From positions 103,807 to 167,806 of the forward strand of contig DAVY01000009.1 of assembly GCA_002505775.1 (NCBI GenBank): a stretch of 64,000 nucleotides of DNA. The letters run 5' to 3'. The notes beneath the pieces were generated by a model. That model ran no database searches. It saw only the letters and a program-made list of their open reading frames with translations, and was not told the origin of the DNA. Every line of letters starts with the position of its first letter. The first letter of the stretch is position 1. The position numbers were made by a program, and so were the translations under genes. Below are positions 24,976-33,521 of the stretch, in pieces. This DNA comes from Euryarchaeota archaeon UBA130 (GTDB lineage: Archaea; Thermoplasmatota; Poseidoniia; Poseidoniales; Thalassarchaeaceae).

Positions 24976-26643
24976 TTACTCCAATCTCCTTACGCCTGGG
25001 ATGTGGTGCTTCTCTCCCTTTGACTGGGCTTTCCTAAGTTGCGAGAATTTCAGCCCCCCACTTGGAATGCTCAATTTTCGTTGTTCTTTTGCTCGTCCCA
25101 TGGATACTCTGTCGACAACAGAATACAACGCCTCCTTGGCAGAGACAGGATGAACATCTTCGACCATGGGGTGTCTCTCAATAAGATCCGCTTGATGATC
25201 TTGATCACTCCTCAGTCTGATATACTGGGAAGTCTGAAACCTCTCCCCTACTCTGAAATTAGCCCCATCAGAATCTCCATATTGGGAAGCGTAACTGTCT
25301 TCTTTGCTATGTCTTGCCCTGCTCCTGGGCCTGAGCAAAGACTCTATCCAACTAGGTTTGCTCCTCTCCTTTATCGCTAATCCGCGACTTAATCTACCTC
25401 CATTCATAGAAGCAACTAGACTTGAGACTCCAGGGTAGTCATGCAAATCCGTAGCTTCCCCACCCGTGTTTGTGAGAGATTTCCTTGAATCTGCTTGTTT
25501 CGCCCTAGCCTGCCTCACTATTCCTGGGACACACTCCTCCCTAACTGCCTCTTGGGTGGGACTCGGAAGTAAACCCTCCCGTCGGTAATCGGTTGTCGGT
25601 GCCCCATGTTGTGAATGTGCCCGCCTTATCATTTCAGAACTTGAAGGCGAGATCATCCTGTCCTCATTAGTTGGGATTTTTTCGATGGGGCTATCAAAGC
25701 CAACAAATGAGTTTGCCTTTGGCTCATGAATAACATCATCATCAAACATACCCCCAAAACCAAACATATCGGAGGGCTCATCATTGATCGTGTCAAATCC
25801 ATTTTGAATTTCAAGTGGACGCTCCTTTTCCCTGTACCAAGACGCCTCTTCCCTGCCCCACGCCCTCTCATAAGCCGAAGTTGCACTATCCCTCGATGTC
25901 TCAAAAGACCCAACTTGTGACACAATTGGATTCGATGCTGTATCATTATTTGATACAGACTCCTCTTTCACATCCCCAAACATATTGAAATCAAAATTCA
26001 CGCTCTCGGAAATCGCAGGAACCACTTCTCCTGAATCAATGATAATTTCAGCCTCTATACCACTCCCAACAGTCTGTATTTCTGGAGGAGATGGCGGCCA
26101 AGGGAGAGCCTTTGGTGCTGGCATTCCACCTGCATCTTGGAAAGCTGGAAATAAAGGAAGCTCATTTTCAATCTCTTCCAATCCTACCCTAGCTTCCTCC
26201 ACACTTAATCCTCTACGTAGCCTATCGGCCATCAGGCACAGCCTCATCAGAGAACCCTCTCTTCCCCCAATCATGTGCCTAGATTTATCATTGTCTTCTA
26301 TCACGAGAACAGAGCTCCTCAAGCGGAAATAGGATAGTGAGGCAAAAGCTCCAGCCAAGGAGACGACCCAACCAATTGGTGGTACTAGGATGGAATATCC
26401 AATAGCGACTGCTACAGCGCCAATTACAGGTGTTCCCGAAGGCAAGATTGGGATGTTTATATGCCTCATTTTGGATATCGAATTGAGATCTATCCTGAGT
26501 CCTTGGCCTATTCTGTTCTCTATGGTCAGCTGTCGCTGATTCAGAACAGCAACGAAGTTCCCTCTCATCCCGACCAAACTCAGGTTTCCAATTAGCTCAG
26601 ATTCACCTTCCATTCGGTCGGGCTTATGCCCGACTGAGTACAT
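24976..26643 (-). CDS. Membrane-anchored protein with long disordered tail, unknown
   Basis: A 555-aa protein with an N-terminal beta-rich segment (residues about 15-60, ELIGNLSLVGMRGNFVAVLNQ) that resembles a small PH-like or membrane-associated domain, then a hydrophobic hairpin (about 70-105, VIGAVAVAIGYSILVPPIGWVVSLAGAFASL), a short helical domain (SLMRLCLMADRLRRGLSVEEA) and some 380 residues of low-complexity, charged and Ser/Pro-rich sequence. The end is basic (GGLKFSQLRKAQSKGEK). No catalytic motif seen. It may be a scaffold on the cytoplasmic membrane face. It converges with the PfkB gene. Confidence 0.75.
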   Translation of the reverse strand: MYSVGHKPDRMEGESELIGNLSLVGMRGNFVAVLNQRQLTIENRIGQGLRIDLNSISKMRHINIPILPSGTPVIGAVAVAIGYSILVPPIGWVVSLAGAFASLSYFRLRSSVLVIEDNDKSRHMIGGREGSLMRLCLMADRLRRGLSVEEARVGLEEIENELPLFPAFQDAGGMPAPKALPWPPSPPEIQTVGSGIEAEIIIDSGEVVPAISESVNFDFNMFGDVKEESVSNNDTASNPIVSQVGSFETSRDSATSAYERAWGREEASWYREKERPLEIQNGFDTINDEPSDMFGFGGMFDDDVIHEPKANSFVGFDSPIEKIPTNEDRMISPSSSEMIRRAHSQHGAPTTDYRREGLLPSPTQEAVREECVPGIVRQARAKQADSRKSLTNTGGEATDLHDYPGVSSLVASMNGGRLSRGLAIKERSKPSWIESLLRPRSRARHSKEDSYASQYGDSDGANFRVGERFQTSQYIRLRSDQDHQADLIERHPMVEDVHPVSAKEALYSVVDRVSMGRAKEQRKLSIPSGGLKFSQLRKAQSKGEKHHIPGVRRLE

Positions 26644-26725
26644 CCCAGTTGTCGAGCGTCAGATTTCTGGTATAAGCTCTGGGGGTGATGCTTCATTCAA
26701 TCGCTCTCTTACAGGGCAAACGAAC

Positions 26726-27706
26726 TCATACCGGCGATACTTCTGAAATAGTTCCGAAGATCCTCATGGGAGTGGCGTCTAATTGAACAATAATCACTAC
26801 TCCGCCTCCATCCTTCCTGACTACCAGTGGGGTCTCCCAGTCAATAGTGATTAATTCACCATCCATTCCCACAACCCTGCCAACTTTGAATTGTAGATTT
26901 ATGGAAGCGTGAACTATGTCATTTACGTATAAAATCCTCTTTTGAAACTTAGTTGAGTTTAGTTTGTATGTAGAAGAGTTGACCTCAGTCATTAAATCGG
27001 ATCCATGATGAATTATCAACGACCCTTTCCCCAGTGAATTCTCTTCGACACCTCTGAGCGCTACTCCGACTCTGTCTCCGGCAAAGGCTTCCTCAACATC
27101 ATCGTCCATTACCTGCAGGCTCCTCACTACGCCGTTATTCCCTCCTGGGACAATTTCTACCTGATCGTGCTTCTTTATCGAACCAGACTGAACGTACCCT
27201 ATCCCCACAACTCCTATTCCCTGAACGTTAAACCTCTGATCAATCGGAACTACAAGGACATCATCGCCTTCCCTCCCTGTATGCAATGAGAACAACTTTT
27301 CTCGAAACTCATGTGGCTCCGGAGGCTCCTCTATTATGTCCCATTCAAGCTCCGCCTGCCGAAAAATGAATCTAACTTGATCAGGATCTATCCAACTCTC
27401 CGTTTTTTGATTAATCATTGCTACTCCCGACTCGATTCCAGAACTTTTCATTGCTACCAAAACTTCTCCGAGAGCCGCATCGATTTTTGTAACCTCAATA
27501 AATCCAACGCTAGAGACATTGAGTACTGATAGCAGGGGCCTGATACTTTCAGGATGCTTCAGAGGCCTCAGGAGAGAGAGAATCCTAGTCTGGGTCGAGC
27601 TAGTATCCTTGAAAACATAGGAATCTATGTCTCTGGAGTCACTTTTCTTAGCCAGTAATTTAGCGAGGTCATCGGACCCATAGAATGCCACATTTACTAC
27701 CGTCAT
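26726..27706 (-). CDS. EF-Tu/SelB-like protein lacking the GTPase P-loop
   Basis: About 326 aa. The C-terminal two-thirds fit elongation factor domains 2 and 3: VVPIDQRFNVQGIGVVGIGYVQSGSIKKHDQVEIVPGG, then EEAFAGDRVGVALRGVEENSLGKGSLI, and a final beta barrel. The N-terminal domain has the length of a shrunken G domain (MTVVNVAFYGSDDLAKLLAKKS...) but no GHVDxGKS P-loop and no NKxD motif, so it should not bind GTP normally. Such degenerate EF-1A-like proteins occur in archaea and have no established role. I start at ATG 27706 rather than 27796, which would overlap the thioesterase gene by 74 bp. Family assignment moderately sure, function unknown. Confidence 0.8.
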   Translation of the reverse strand: MTVVNVAFYGSDDLAKLLAKKSDSRDIDSYVFKDTSSTQTRILSLLRPLKHPESIRPLLSVLNVSSVGFIEVTKIDAALGEVLVAMKSSGIESGVAMINQKTESWIDPDQVRFIFRQAELEWDIIEEPPEPHEFREKLFSLHTGREGDDVLVVPIDQRFNVQGIGVVGIGYVQSGSIKKHDQVEIVPGGNNGVVRSLQVMDDDVEEAFAGDRVGVALRGVEENSLGKGSLIIHHGSDLMTEVNSSTYKLNSTKFQKRILYVNDIVHASINLQFKVGRVVGMDGELITIDWETPLVVRKDGGGVVIIVQLDATPMRIFGTISEVSPV

Positions 27707-27722
27707 GGCATCACCGAGACAA

Positions 27723-28175
27723 TCATCGACGCATGGCATCACGGGCAGACTTGGCACTTTCCCATTCAGCACGCTCTTCATCGTCAGAAGGAACAAACTG
27801 AGGGACCTCTATCGGCCTCATATCGCCATCAATTGCTACCATGAAAAAATAACCTGAGCAAATCAACTCAGGGTCCCAATCTGACCTTGTCATTCTGCAT
27901 GACCTAACCAATACTCCGACAGTCCTTGGTGATGTCCAAACCACCTTTCCTATGGTCCTGATGATATCTCCCTGATATGCCGGCCTCTCGAATTTCAAAG
28001 CGTCCACGGATACGGTGACGAACTCCTCATGGGCGAACTTGCTGGCAGCCAGCCCTGCAGCCCTGTCCATTATCGACATAAGGTGGCCTCCGAACAAAGT
28101 ATTCAGCGCATTCGTATCTCCTGGAAACACCTCATCTAAGAGTACAACAGGTTCGGTAGACCGCGGCTCTCCCAT
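27723..28175 (-). CDS. Acyl-CoA thioesterase, hot-dog fold
   Basis: A 150-aa protein of the BACH/YciA type. The signature DEVFPGDTNALNTLFGGHLMSIMDRAAGLAASKFAHEEFVTVSVDALKFERPAYQGDIIR includes the catalytic Asn/Asp region and the beta strand of the hot-dog fold. It hydrolyses acyl-CoA to fatty acid and CoA. Single hot-dog domain, so likely a hexamer. The EF-Tu-like gene starts 16 bp after its stop. The 109-bp spacer to the divergent 266-aa gene holds both promoters. Confidence 0.88.
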   Translation of the reverse strand: MGEPRSTEPVVLLDEVFPGDTNALNTLFGGHLMSIMDRAAGLAASKFAHEEFVTVSVDALKFERPAYQGDIIRTIGKVVWTSPRTVGVLVRSCRMTRSDWDPELICSGYFFMVAIDGDMRPIEVPQFVPSDDEERAEWESAKSARDAMRR

Positions 28176-28284
28176 GCTCCTCGAGCTGATGCTGGGGTCT
28201 GCCCCCCTTCAATCCTCCATTAAAAATCCCAAAAAATGCACAATTCTACCGCTGTATTGAATCGAAGAATCTCCTAGGGTATGC

Positions 28285-29085
28285 ATGGATGACAACGCCT
28301 TGGCATGGAGAGAGGTAGTAATTCAGGATCCGGATGGAGGAGATTTAGTACTCTGGCCGCACCTTCCATGTGTTATCATGCCGAGTAAAGTAAGGTCTAG
28401 GAAGAAATGGGATGGATTAGCCCTCACAATCTCCAAAAATGACTTTCTTTACATGATGGAGGATTACGAAAGGGAGAAGGAGAGCCCCGGCGCTAATGTT
28501 GAGGCCGCTATATCGTCGGGAACGCTGATATCAAGGCTATTGAAAGACCTCAGGGAGTTGGATATAGACGGTCCCCATATTCCTGACCCTGAGCCAGTTA
28601 GATTGGTATCACATGCCGAGAATGCCAGAGGGGGCCTGCCAATATTTCTTATTGAGCCAGAAATTGATGATGAAATGTGGTTTGAATGGCTTTCCAAATG
28701 CGCGGAAATGGAAGTTAAGATAGGATCACTGCTTTCTCGATTGACCACGTCAAAGAGGTGGAGGAAATATGCTCAAAATGCAGTATCTTTGATCCTGAAA
28801 GATAGCGACATAGACTCAGAACTTGGAGCAGCATCAGCTACTTGCTATGCTTGGGAACAAGAATGCAACAAAGATATTGGAGAGGAGCTGATCTTGGAAA
28901 AAAATGTGCGTCTAGCGTCAAGGATTAGAGGGGCACTGGCCGATCTTAGGAGCAGTAGCATTGATGATGATGAAACCTCACAGCCTACTCTGATGGTACC
29001 CGTGCATCAAGCCAGACTCCCATCTTTGGCAAGGGCTATCAACAACTGGCCCGAACCAGAAACAATAAGGAGAATGAAAAAATGA
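28285..29085 (+). CDS. Uncharacterised 266-aa protein, coupled to TBP-like gene
   Basis: Not recognised. A soluble 266-aa acidic protein without membrane segments, zinc ligands or P-loop. The first 40 residues are beta-rich (WREVVIQDPDGGDLVLWPHLPCVIMP), and the C-terminal half is helical with a conserved-looking end LPSLARAINNWPEPETIRRMKK. Its last 4 bp (ATGA) overlap the start of the TBP-like gene, so the two are translated together and their products probably act together. Confidence 0.72.
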   Translation: MDDNALAWREVVIQDPDGGDLVLWPHLPCVIMPSKVRSRKKWDGLALTISKNDFLYMMEDYEREKESPGANVEAAISSGTLISRLLKDLRELDIDGPHIPDPEPVRLVSHAENARGGLPIFLIEPEIDDEMWFEWLSKCAEMEVKIGSLLSRLTTSKRWRKYAQNAVSLILKDSDIDSELGAASATCYAWEQECNKDIGEELILEKNVRLASRIRGALADLRSSSIDDDETSQPTLMVPVHQARLPSLARAINNWPEPETIRRMKK

Positions 29086-29606
29086 GCGTCACACCAAAAT
29101 TCACCACTGAGACTCAAAACTTCAGATTCATTCCAGCGGTGCCAATAAATCATGATGATGCCGTGTCTATGGCTTCTGGAACGAAGGCTGGGGACTACGT
29201 CGTTGTCTCACACGAGCAACCAAGGGCCACCTATGTTATTGAGCCCGAAGGCTCCATCCTGGTACATGGACTATCCAGGGTGGAGGTTGCAGAGTTAGCA
29301 GTTCAGGAGCTACTTCTGACAATGGGGCTTCCACTTGAGGGGCTCACTGTGGAGTCTGGAGAGCTGATTGTCAGTTTCTCATTAGGGAAGGATGTGAACT
29401 TGGAAATTTCTGAAAGAAGGTTTGCTGATATAGAATATGACTCACGGATAGAAGCCCTCAGAATTAACGCATCACTCCACAATGCGACAATCATTCTGTT
29501 TGACAATGGAAGAGGGGTGGTCTTGGAACAATCTTCCAGAAAGGTGTCTGAGATGGCTGTGAGGCATTGGGCAGAGAAGCTAGAGAGTGAAGATGCTTTG
29601 ATGTGA
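29082..29606 (+). CDS. Divergent TATA-binding-protein-fold protein
   Basis: A 174-aa protein with two tandem repeats that align with the TBP saddle. Repeat 1 (about 14-85): GDYVVVSHEQPRATYVIEPEGSILVHGLSRVEVAELAVQEL corresponds to the TBP stretch from FPGxxxRxxxPK to FSSGKxVxTGAKSxxxxxxA. Repeat 2 (about 93-168): SGELIVSFSLGKDVNLEISERRFADIEYD corresponds to the TBP segment before EYEPEQFPG, and NATIILFDNGRGVV to FSSGKIVCSG. Most DNA-kinking phenylalanines are absent: the FPG positions read AGD and IEA, and the first FSSGK reads EPEGS; only the FDNGR Phe remains. So it is probably a paralogue that has lost canonical TATA bending, not the housekeeping TBP. Coupled by 4 bp to the preceding gene; a TatD-like gene follows by 1 bp. 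Confidence 0.75.
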   Translation: MSVTPKFTTETQNFRFIPAVPINHDDAVSMASGTKAGDYVVVSHEQPRATYVIEPEGSILVHGLSRVEVAELAVQELLLTMGLPLEGLTVESGELIVSFSLGKDVNLEISERRFADIEYDSRIEALRINASLHNATIILFDNGRGVVLEQSSRKVSEMAVRHWAEKLESEDALM

Positions 29607-29607
29607 G

Positions 29608-30492
29608 ATGATGCTGGTAGATGGGAAATGGGAAGGCCCTATAGTGGACCAGCACATGCATCTGGACAGGGAAAATAGATTCATCTCTGCAGCAGAGGAG
29701 TTTTCAAGAAGCGGTGGAACGGAAATTTTTCTGGTACACAAGCCATCATTCTCAAAAACACTGCCAACAGATCTGAATGGGTACAGAGAAGTTTACAGGG
29801 ACACAATCAAGATGGCAGAAATTGTCAGGAAGAAAACCGAATTGAAAGTCAATGTCGTCCTAGGGCCCCATCCAGTAGTCTGGGATATCCAGGCCAATGA
29901 TATCGGAGTCAAAGCATCTTCAGAGCTCCACATATCAGCTGTTGGACTCGCCCTCGACATGATTGAGGAAGGTGAGGCGATTTGCCTCGGAGAGGTTGGA
30001 AGGCCTCACTATTCGGTTCCGGAAGATAGATGGACAGAGGCAAACGACCTCCTTTTGGAAATAATGAGAATGGCATCGTCCTCCAATTCCCCCGTTCAGT
30101 TACATGTCGAGGAAAACGGAAATCAGACTTGCAGAGATATTGCCACACTTTGCGATAGATCAGGATTGTCCAAGAGAAGGACAGTCAGACATTTCGCACC
30201 TTCTGACATCAGTTATCAAGGAACCTCGGGACTTCCGGTTACCGTTAGCATGGGAAAAGGAAGTATCGAGGGAATCTGCTCCACAATTAGCGACAATTCT
30301 TCACCATGGGGTATGGAAACCGATTTCCTAGATGATCCCAGAAGACCAGGTGCAGTTCTGGGCCCGAAAACAATACCAAAGAGGACACACCAACTTTGTC
30401 AGGCACTTACCATCAAGGGATGGGATAAGGCTGAGATTGAGAATTGCATGCTCAATGTACATGAAAGATGGATCGAATCCACATATTTCTAA
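29608..30492 (+). CDS. TatD-related metal-dependent hydrolase (COG1099-type)
   Basis: A 294-aa TIM-barrel amidohydrolase-like protein. Metal-site motifs: DQHMHLDRE (the HxH pair), ICLGEVGRPHY (bridging Glu), VQLHVEENG, RHFAPSD, and METDFLDDPRRPGAVLGP (final Asp). This is the archaeal TatD-related family, with likely nuclease or hydrolase activity. It starts at ATG 29608, 1 bp after the TBP-like stop, so the three genes from 28285 form one operon. The pairing of a TBP-like protein with a putative nuclease is unusual. Confidence 0.82.
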   Translation: MMLVDGKWEGPIVDQHMHLDRENRFISAAEEFSRSGGTEIFLVHKPSFSKTLPTDLNGYREVYRDTIKMAEIVRKKTELKVNVVLGPHPVVWDIQANDIGVKASSELHISAVGLALDMIEEGEAICLGEVGRPHYSVPEDRWTEANDLLLEIMRMASSSNSPVQLHVEENGNQTCRDIATLCDRSGLSKRRTVRHFAPSDISYQGTSGLPVTVSMGKGSIEGICSTISDNSSPWGMETDFLDDPRRPGAVLGPKTIPKRTHQLCQALTIKGWDKAEIENCMLNVHERWIESTYF

Positions 30493-30689
30493 CCGAATTT
30501 AGTTTTTGGTGTGAATGTCATCAAGGCCCCTGCAACAAAAAGAGCCAATGATAATGCGAAGAATCCGAAACCAGAAAGTCCCGGGCCATATCCTAACCCC
30601 TCAAGTCCCATTTTCCATACTGGACTGTTCACTGGCATGAACAAAATCATCAGTAAAATGCCGATACGTTGCCTTATGAGCACAAACAT
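30489..30689 (-). CDS. Small two-helix membrane protein
   Basis: About 66 aa from ATG 30689: MFVLIRQRIGILLMILFMPVNSPVWKMG followed by GFGFFALSLALFVAGALMTFTP. Two hydrophobic segments. The longer open frame to 30815 runs through tRNA-Gly(TCC) and is not credible. It overlaps the TatD-like stop by 4 bp at the 3' end (convergent). No family recognised. Confidence 0.5.
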   Translation of the reverse strand: MFVLIRQRIGILLMILFMPVNSPVWKMGLEGLGYGPGLSGFGFFALSLALFVAGALMTFTPKTKFG

Positions 30690-30777
30690 CGGAGCACACA
30701 CTCTCTTTTGAAGTACTGAGTTCAAACATCTCCGCAACCGAATCGGTTTAGAGATACCATATGCTCGCCCAGCCCGA

Positions 30778-30852
30778 GCGCCTGTAGTGAAGGGGTTATC
30801 ACAAGAGGTTTCCAACCTCTTGTCCCGGGTTCAAATCCCGGCGGGCGCACCA
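30778..30852 (+). tRNA. tRNA-Gly (anticodon TCC)
   Basis: Cloverleaf: acceptor 30778-30784 GCGCCTG pairs with 30842-30848 CGGGCGC (one wobble), D stem GTG/CAC, anticodon arm AGAGG-TTTCCAA-CCTCT with anticodon TCC at 30811-30813, T arm CCGGG-TTCAAAT-CCCGG, discriminator A 30849 and encoded CCA 30850-30852. No intron. With tRNA-Gly(CCC) at 4.5 kb this covers GGG and GGA codons. Confidence 0.96.
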
Positions 30853-30904
30853 CTCGAGACACTCAGAGTGAAGCATTGAAACGCTCCTCTCTCTGCGAGG
30901 CATC

Positions 30905-32806
30905 ATGTCGGATGAGAGCGACTCCAAAACTAAGGAGTCAATGCCTGTAACATCGATAAGTAAGGACAACTCAGACCTCCTCGAAGAAAGGCAAGTTGTA
31001 GGACGAAAAATTTGGAGAATTTTCCCGTATGTGATAAAATACTGGCAGAGGGCACTCGGTGGGTTACTCGCCAACATGGGTGCTAGAGTTTTCGATCTGA
31101 TTCCATTCATTGCCATAGGAATGGCCGCTGATTATTACAATCCCGATAATCCCCAATTCACAGATTCTAGGGTAGAGAGGTTCGTCACTATAGAATCAAT
31201 ACCTGATCTTGGCCCAATAAGCTCAACAGAGCTTGGCTTTGGACTGCTAATATTTGCATCATTTGTAATTCTAGCAATATTCCAGGGATTTAGCAACCAA
31301 CTCTGGCAATCTATAGCATACAAGGCCCAACATGACATTAGGATGGATGCCACGAGGTCCCTACTGAACATGGAAGCATCCTATTTCGAAACCCGTCAAA
31401 CTGGAAATCTAATGTCTGTCTTATCCGCAGACGTAGCGCAACTCGAGGATATAATTTCGGATTCCAGCACTAGTATAATCAGGATTTTCACAACTCTGTG
31501 CACGGCATTTGTAATCCTTTATTGGATGTCTCCATTGCTATGCATGATTCTTTTTGGCCCACTGATTATGATAGTGCCAATGGTCATTTGGTTCTCAACC
31601 AGAGTACAAAGAAAATATCGTAAACAAAGGGAAAGTACTGGTGGGATAATCGCCATCCTTGAGAACGTCCTATCTGGAATAACCATCGTTCAAGCATACA
31701 ACGCGACCGGATTCGAGAGGGACAGGGTCGAGAACCAGAGCGGTAATTACAGGGATCAGGCAGTACAGGCAGCGTTCATCAGGAATAGATTCATTCCAGG
31801 TTTCCACATTGTAGCAGGAATCTCATTCGGCCTTCTAGTCTCCGCAGGAGGATGGCTAATGAATTCGGGCGAGATTAGTGTAGGGCAATTTGTGACATTC
31901 CTCCTAATATCAACAAGAATGACCATGCCATTGTGGATTTTGGGGATGCTTTTGAACCAGCTCCAGAAGGGAGAAGCCGCATCTAGAAGGGTTTTTGCAG
32001 TCATCGATTTGGAGCCTTCCATTTTTGATAGAGAAGGATCAATCCCCTTGCAGGAACCAATCAGCAGCGTCTCATTTCAAGATGTCTCGTTTGCATACCC
32101 ATCCTCGAGTTCAAATGTTCTCAACGGAATTAATCTGAGCGCCTCATCAGGACAATTTCTAGGAGTGATGGGACACACGGGAGCTGGAAAAAGTACGATC
32201 CTCAAACTAATAGAGAGATTCTATGAGCCACAAACAGGAGAAGTATTGATCAATGGCAGGGACATCAACGAATTCTCCATTGAATCAGTTAGATCAAGAA
32301 TCGGCTTTGTATCACAGGAGCCATTCCTGTTTTATGGGACGATTAGAGACAATGTCGCCTATGCTAGGGATGCTGAAGAGAGCGAGATTCTAAATGCCTT
32401 GGAGCTGGCAGGTGCATCGGAATTCATATCTCAACTATCAAACGGCCTAGATACAATGGTAGGCGATAGAGGGGTAATGCTGTCTGGAGGTCAGAGGGCA
32501 AGGATCAGCCTGGCGAGAGCACTGTTGAAGGACCCAGATCTATTGATCCTAGATGAGGCCAGTGCGGCTCTCGATGCCGAAACAGAGAAGCGAATCCAGC
32601 AATCGCTATTCGATGGCTCTAGCGGCACAAAGAAGAGGATTACAATCGCAGTTGCCCATAGGCTTGCTACAATAAGGAATGCTGACGAAATAATCGCTAT
32701 GGTCGATGGAGCTATAGTTGAAAGAGGCAAGCACGAGGAATTGCTGTCTAATGATAATGTATATGCATCTCAGTGGTCTATACAGACTGGGGAACTAGAC
32801 TCATAG
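30905..32806 (+). CDS. ABC exporter, fused permease-ATPase (MsbA/MDR type)
   Basis: A 633-aa half-transporter. The N-terminal about 70 residues are charged and cytoplasmic; about six membrane segments follow (residues 45-360), then an ATPase with Walker A GHTGAGKST, Q-loop FVSQEPFLFYGTIRDNVAYA, signature LSGGQRARISLARALL, Walker B LLILDEASAALD and H-loop VAHRLATI. It should homodimerise and export lipids, drugs or peptides; substrate unknown. ATG 30905 lies 52 bp after tRNA-Gly(TCC). The next gene starts within or just after its 3' end. Confidence 0.93.
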   Translation: MSDESDSKTKESMPVTSISKDNSDLLEERQVVGRKIWRIFPYVIKYWQRALGGLLANMGARVFDLIPFIAIGMAADYYNPDNPQFTDSRVERFVTIESIPDLGPISSTELGFGLLIFASFVILAIFQGFSNQLWQSIAYKAQHDIRMDATRSLLNMEASYFETRQTGNLMSVLSADVAQLEDIISDSSTSIIRIFTTLCTAFVILYWMSPLLCMILFGPLIMIVPMVIWFSTRVQRKYRKQRESTGGIIAILENVLSGITIVQAYNATGFERDRVENQSGNYRDQAVQAAFIRNRFIPGFHIVAGISFGLLVSAGGWLMNSGEISVGQFVTFLLISTRMTMPLWILGMLLNQLQKGEAASRRVFAVIDLEPSIFDREGSIPLQEPISSVSFQDVSFAYPSSSSNVLNGINLSASSGQFLGVMGHTGAGKSTILKLIERFYEPQTGEVLINGRDINEFSIESVRSRIGFVSQEPFLFYGTIRDNVAYARDAEESEILNALELAGASEFISQLSNGLDTMVGDRGVMLSGGQRARISLARALLKDPDLLILDEASAALDAETEKRIQQSLFDGSSGTKKRITIAVAHRLATIRNADEIIAMVDGAIVERGKHEELLSNDNVYASQWSIQTGELDS

Positions 32807-32814
32807 GTGAGCGA

Positions 32815-33516
32815 TTGGAAAGCATAGATTGGGTGGTTGTAGAGCCCGGCTCAACATACATAGGATCCAGTAATCGTGCAGTCATGTTTGGAGCGCCAGG
32901 CCCTAGGCATGAAGTATCTATACAATACAGATATGAGATATCCGATAGTGCGGTCAAACTCTCCGAAGTTGTGACTTCCGTAGAGTCTGGAGAGGTGGAC
33001 ATATCTTCAGAGTCAGAGTGGCAGCTAGCATTTGATAGAGGTCTAATCAGTGAGGGACTGGGGATCGAAGTCCTCCAAGATCGTCTGGCATCGTCATACT
33101 GGGGGAAGATATGCGATGGAAGACCATTTCATCAGAGGAACTCAAGCCTGATGGTCTGCAGGGAGTGGAGAGGCAGAGAGGCCATTCCAAGATACCTCCC
33201 TGCGAACTCTGAGACTGAACATATGGTGAGAGTTGTAAGAAGAGAAACTAGGGAGCCAAACCCTATGGCCCCGAGATTACCTATTCGACCTCCAAGAACC
33301 GCTGTAATGAGGGAAGAGGCGTTGATTATTCTCATTCTGGGAATAATCCCCTCATTTTTGTGGGCCCTGTTCAATGCTAGTCCAGGCTATATTGAGACGG
33401 GCTGGCCTGGCCTGGTCCTCGGGGGGTTAATTCTAGGACTATTGTCTGGTATAATATGGAGGCCGACCCAGCCAACATGGTGGTCTGAAGGATCACAAAT
33501 GTACCCAAGGAGATAG
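32815..33516 (+). CDS. SUMF1/FGE-like domain fragment with C-terminal membrane hairpin
   Basis: A roughly 233-aa protein. Residues 1-130 resemble the formylglycine-generating/EgtB-like fold: VEPGSTYIGSSNRAVMFGAPGPRHEVSIQYRYEISDSAVKLSEVV, then SEWQLAFDRGLISE, matching the start of the SUMF1 pattern (GTFxMGS...E.PxHxVxVxxFxI...V...E). The catalytic cysteines and the C-terminal GG..W..C core are missing. Two membrane segments follow (EALIILILGIIPSFLWALF and WPGLVLGGLILGLLSGIIW). The open frame begins at GTG 32773 inside the ABC gene; a TTG at 32815 (MESIDWVVVEPG) fits the fold better. Likely co-transcribed with the exporter. Catalysis is doubtful. Confidence 0.6.
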   Translation: MESIDWVVVEPGSTYIGSSNRAVMFGAPGPRHEVSIQYRYEISDSAVKLSEVVTSVESGEVDISSESEWQLAFDRGLISEGLGIEVLQDRLASSYWGKICDGRPFHQRNSSLMVCREWRGREAIPRYLPANSETEHMVRVVRRETREPNPMAPRLPIRPPRTAVMREEALIILILGIIPSFLWALFNASPGYIETGWPGLVLGGLILGLLSGIIWRPTQPTWWSEGSQMYPRR

Positions 33517-33521
33517 AGGGC

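Noticed and set aside
30690..30815. N-terminal extension of the small membrane protein
   Set aside because: It reads through tRNA-Gly(TCC); the start at 30689 gives a compact two-helix protein.
30799..31116. Minus-strand ORF of 105 aa ending RRDLNPGQEVGNLL
   Set aside because: It is antisense to tRNA-Gly(TCC) and the ABC exporter start; the RRDLNPG peptide is the usual tRNA artefact.
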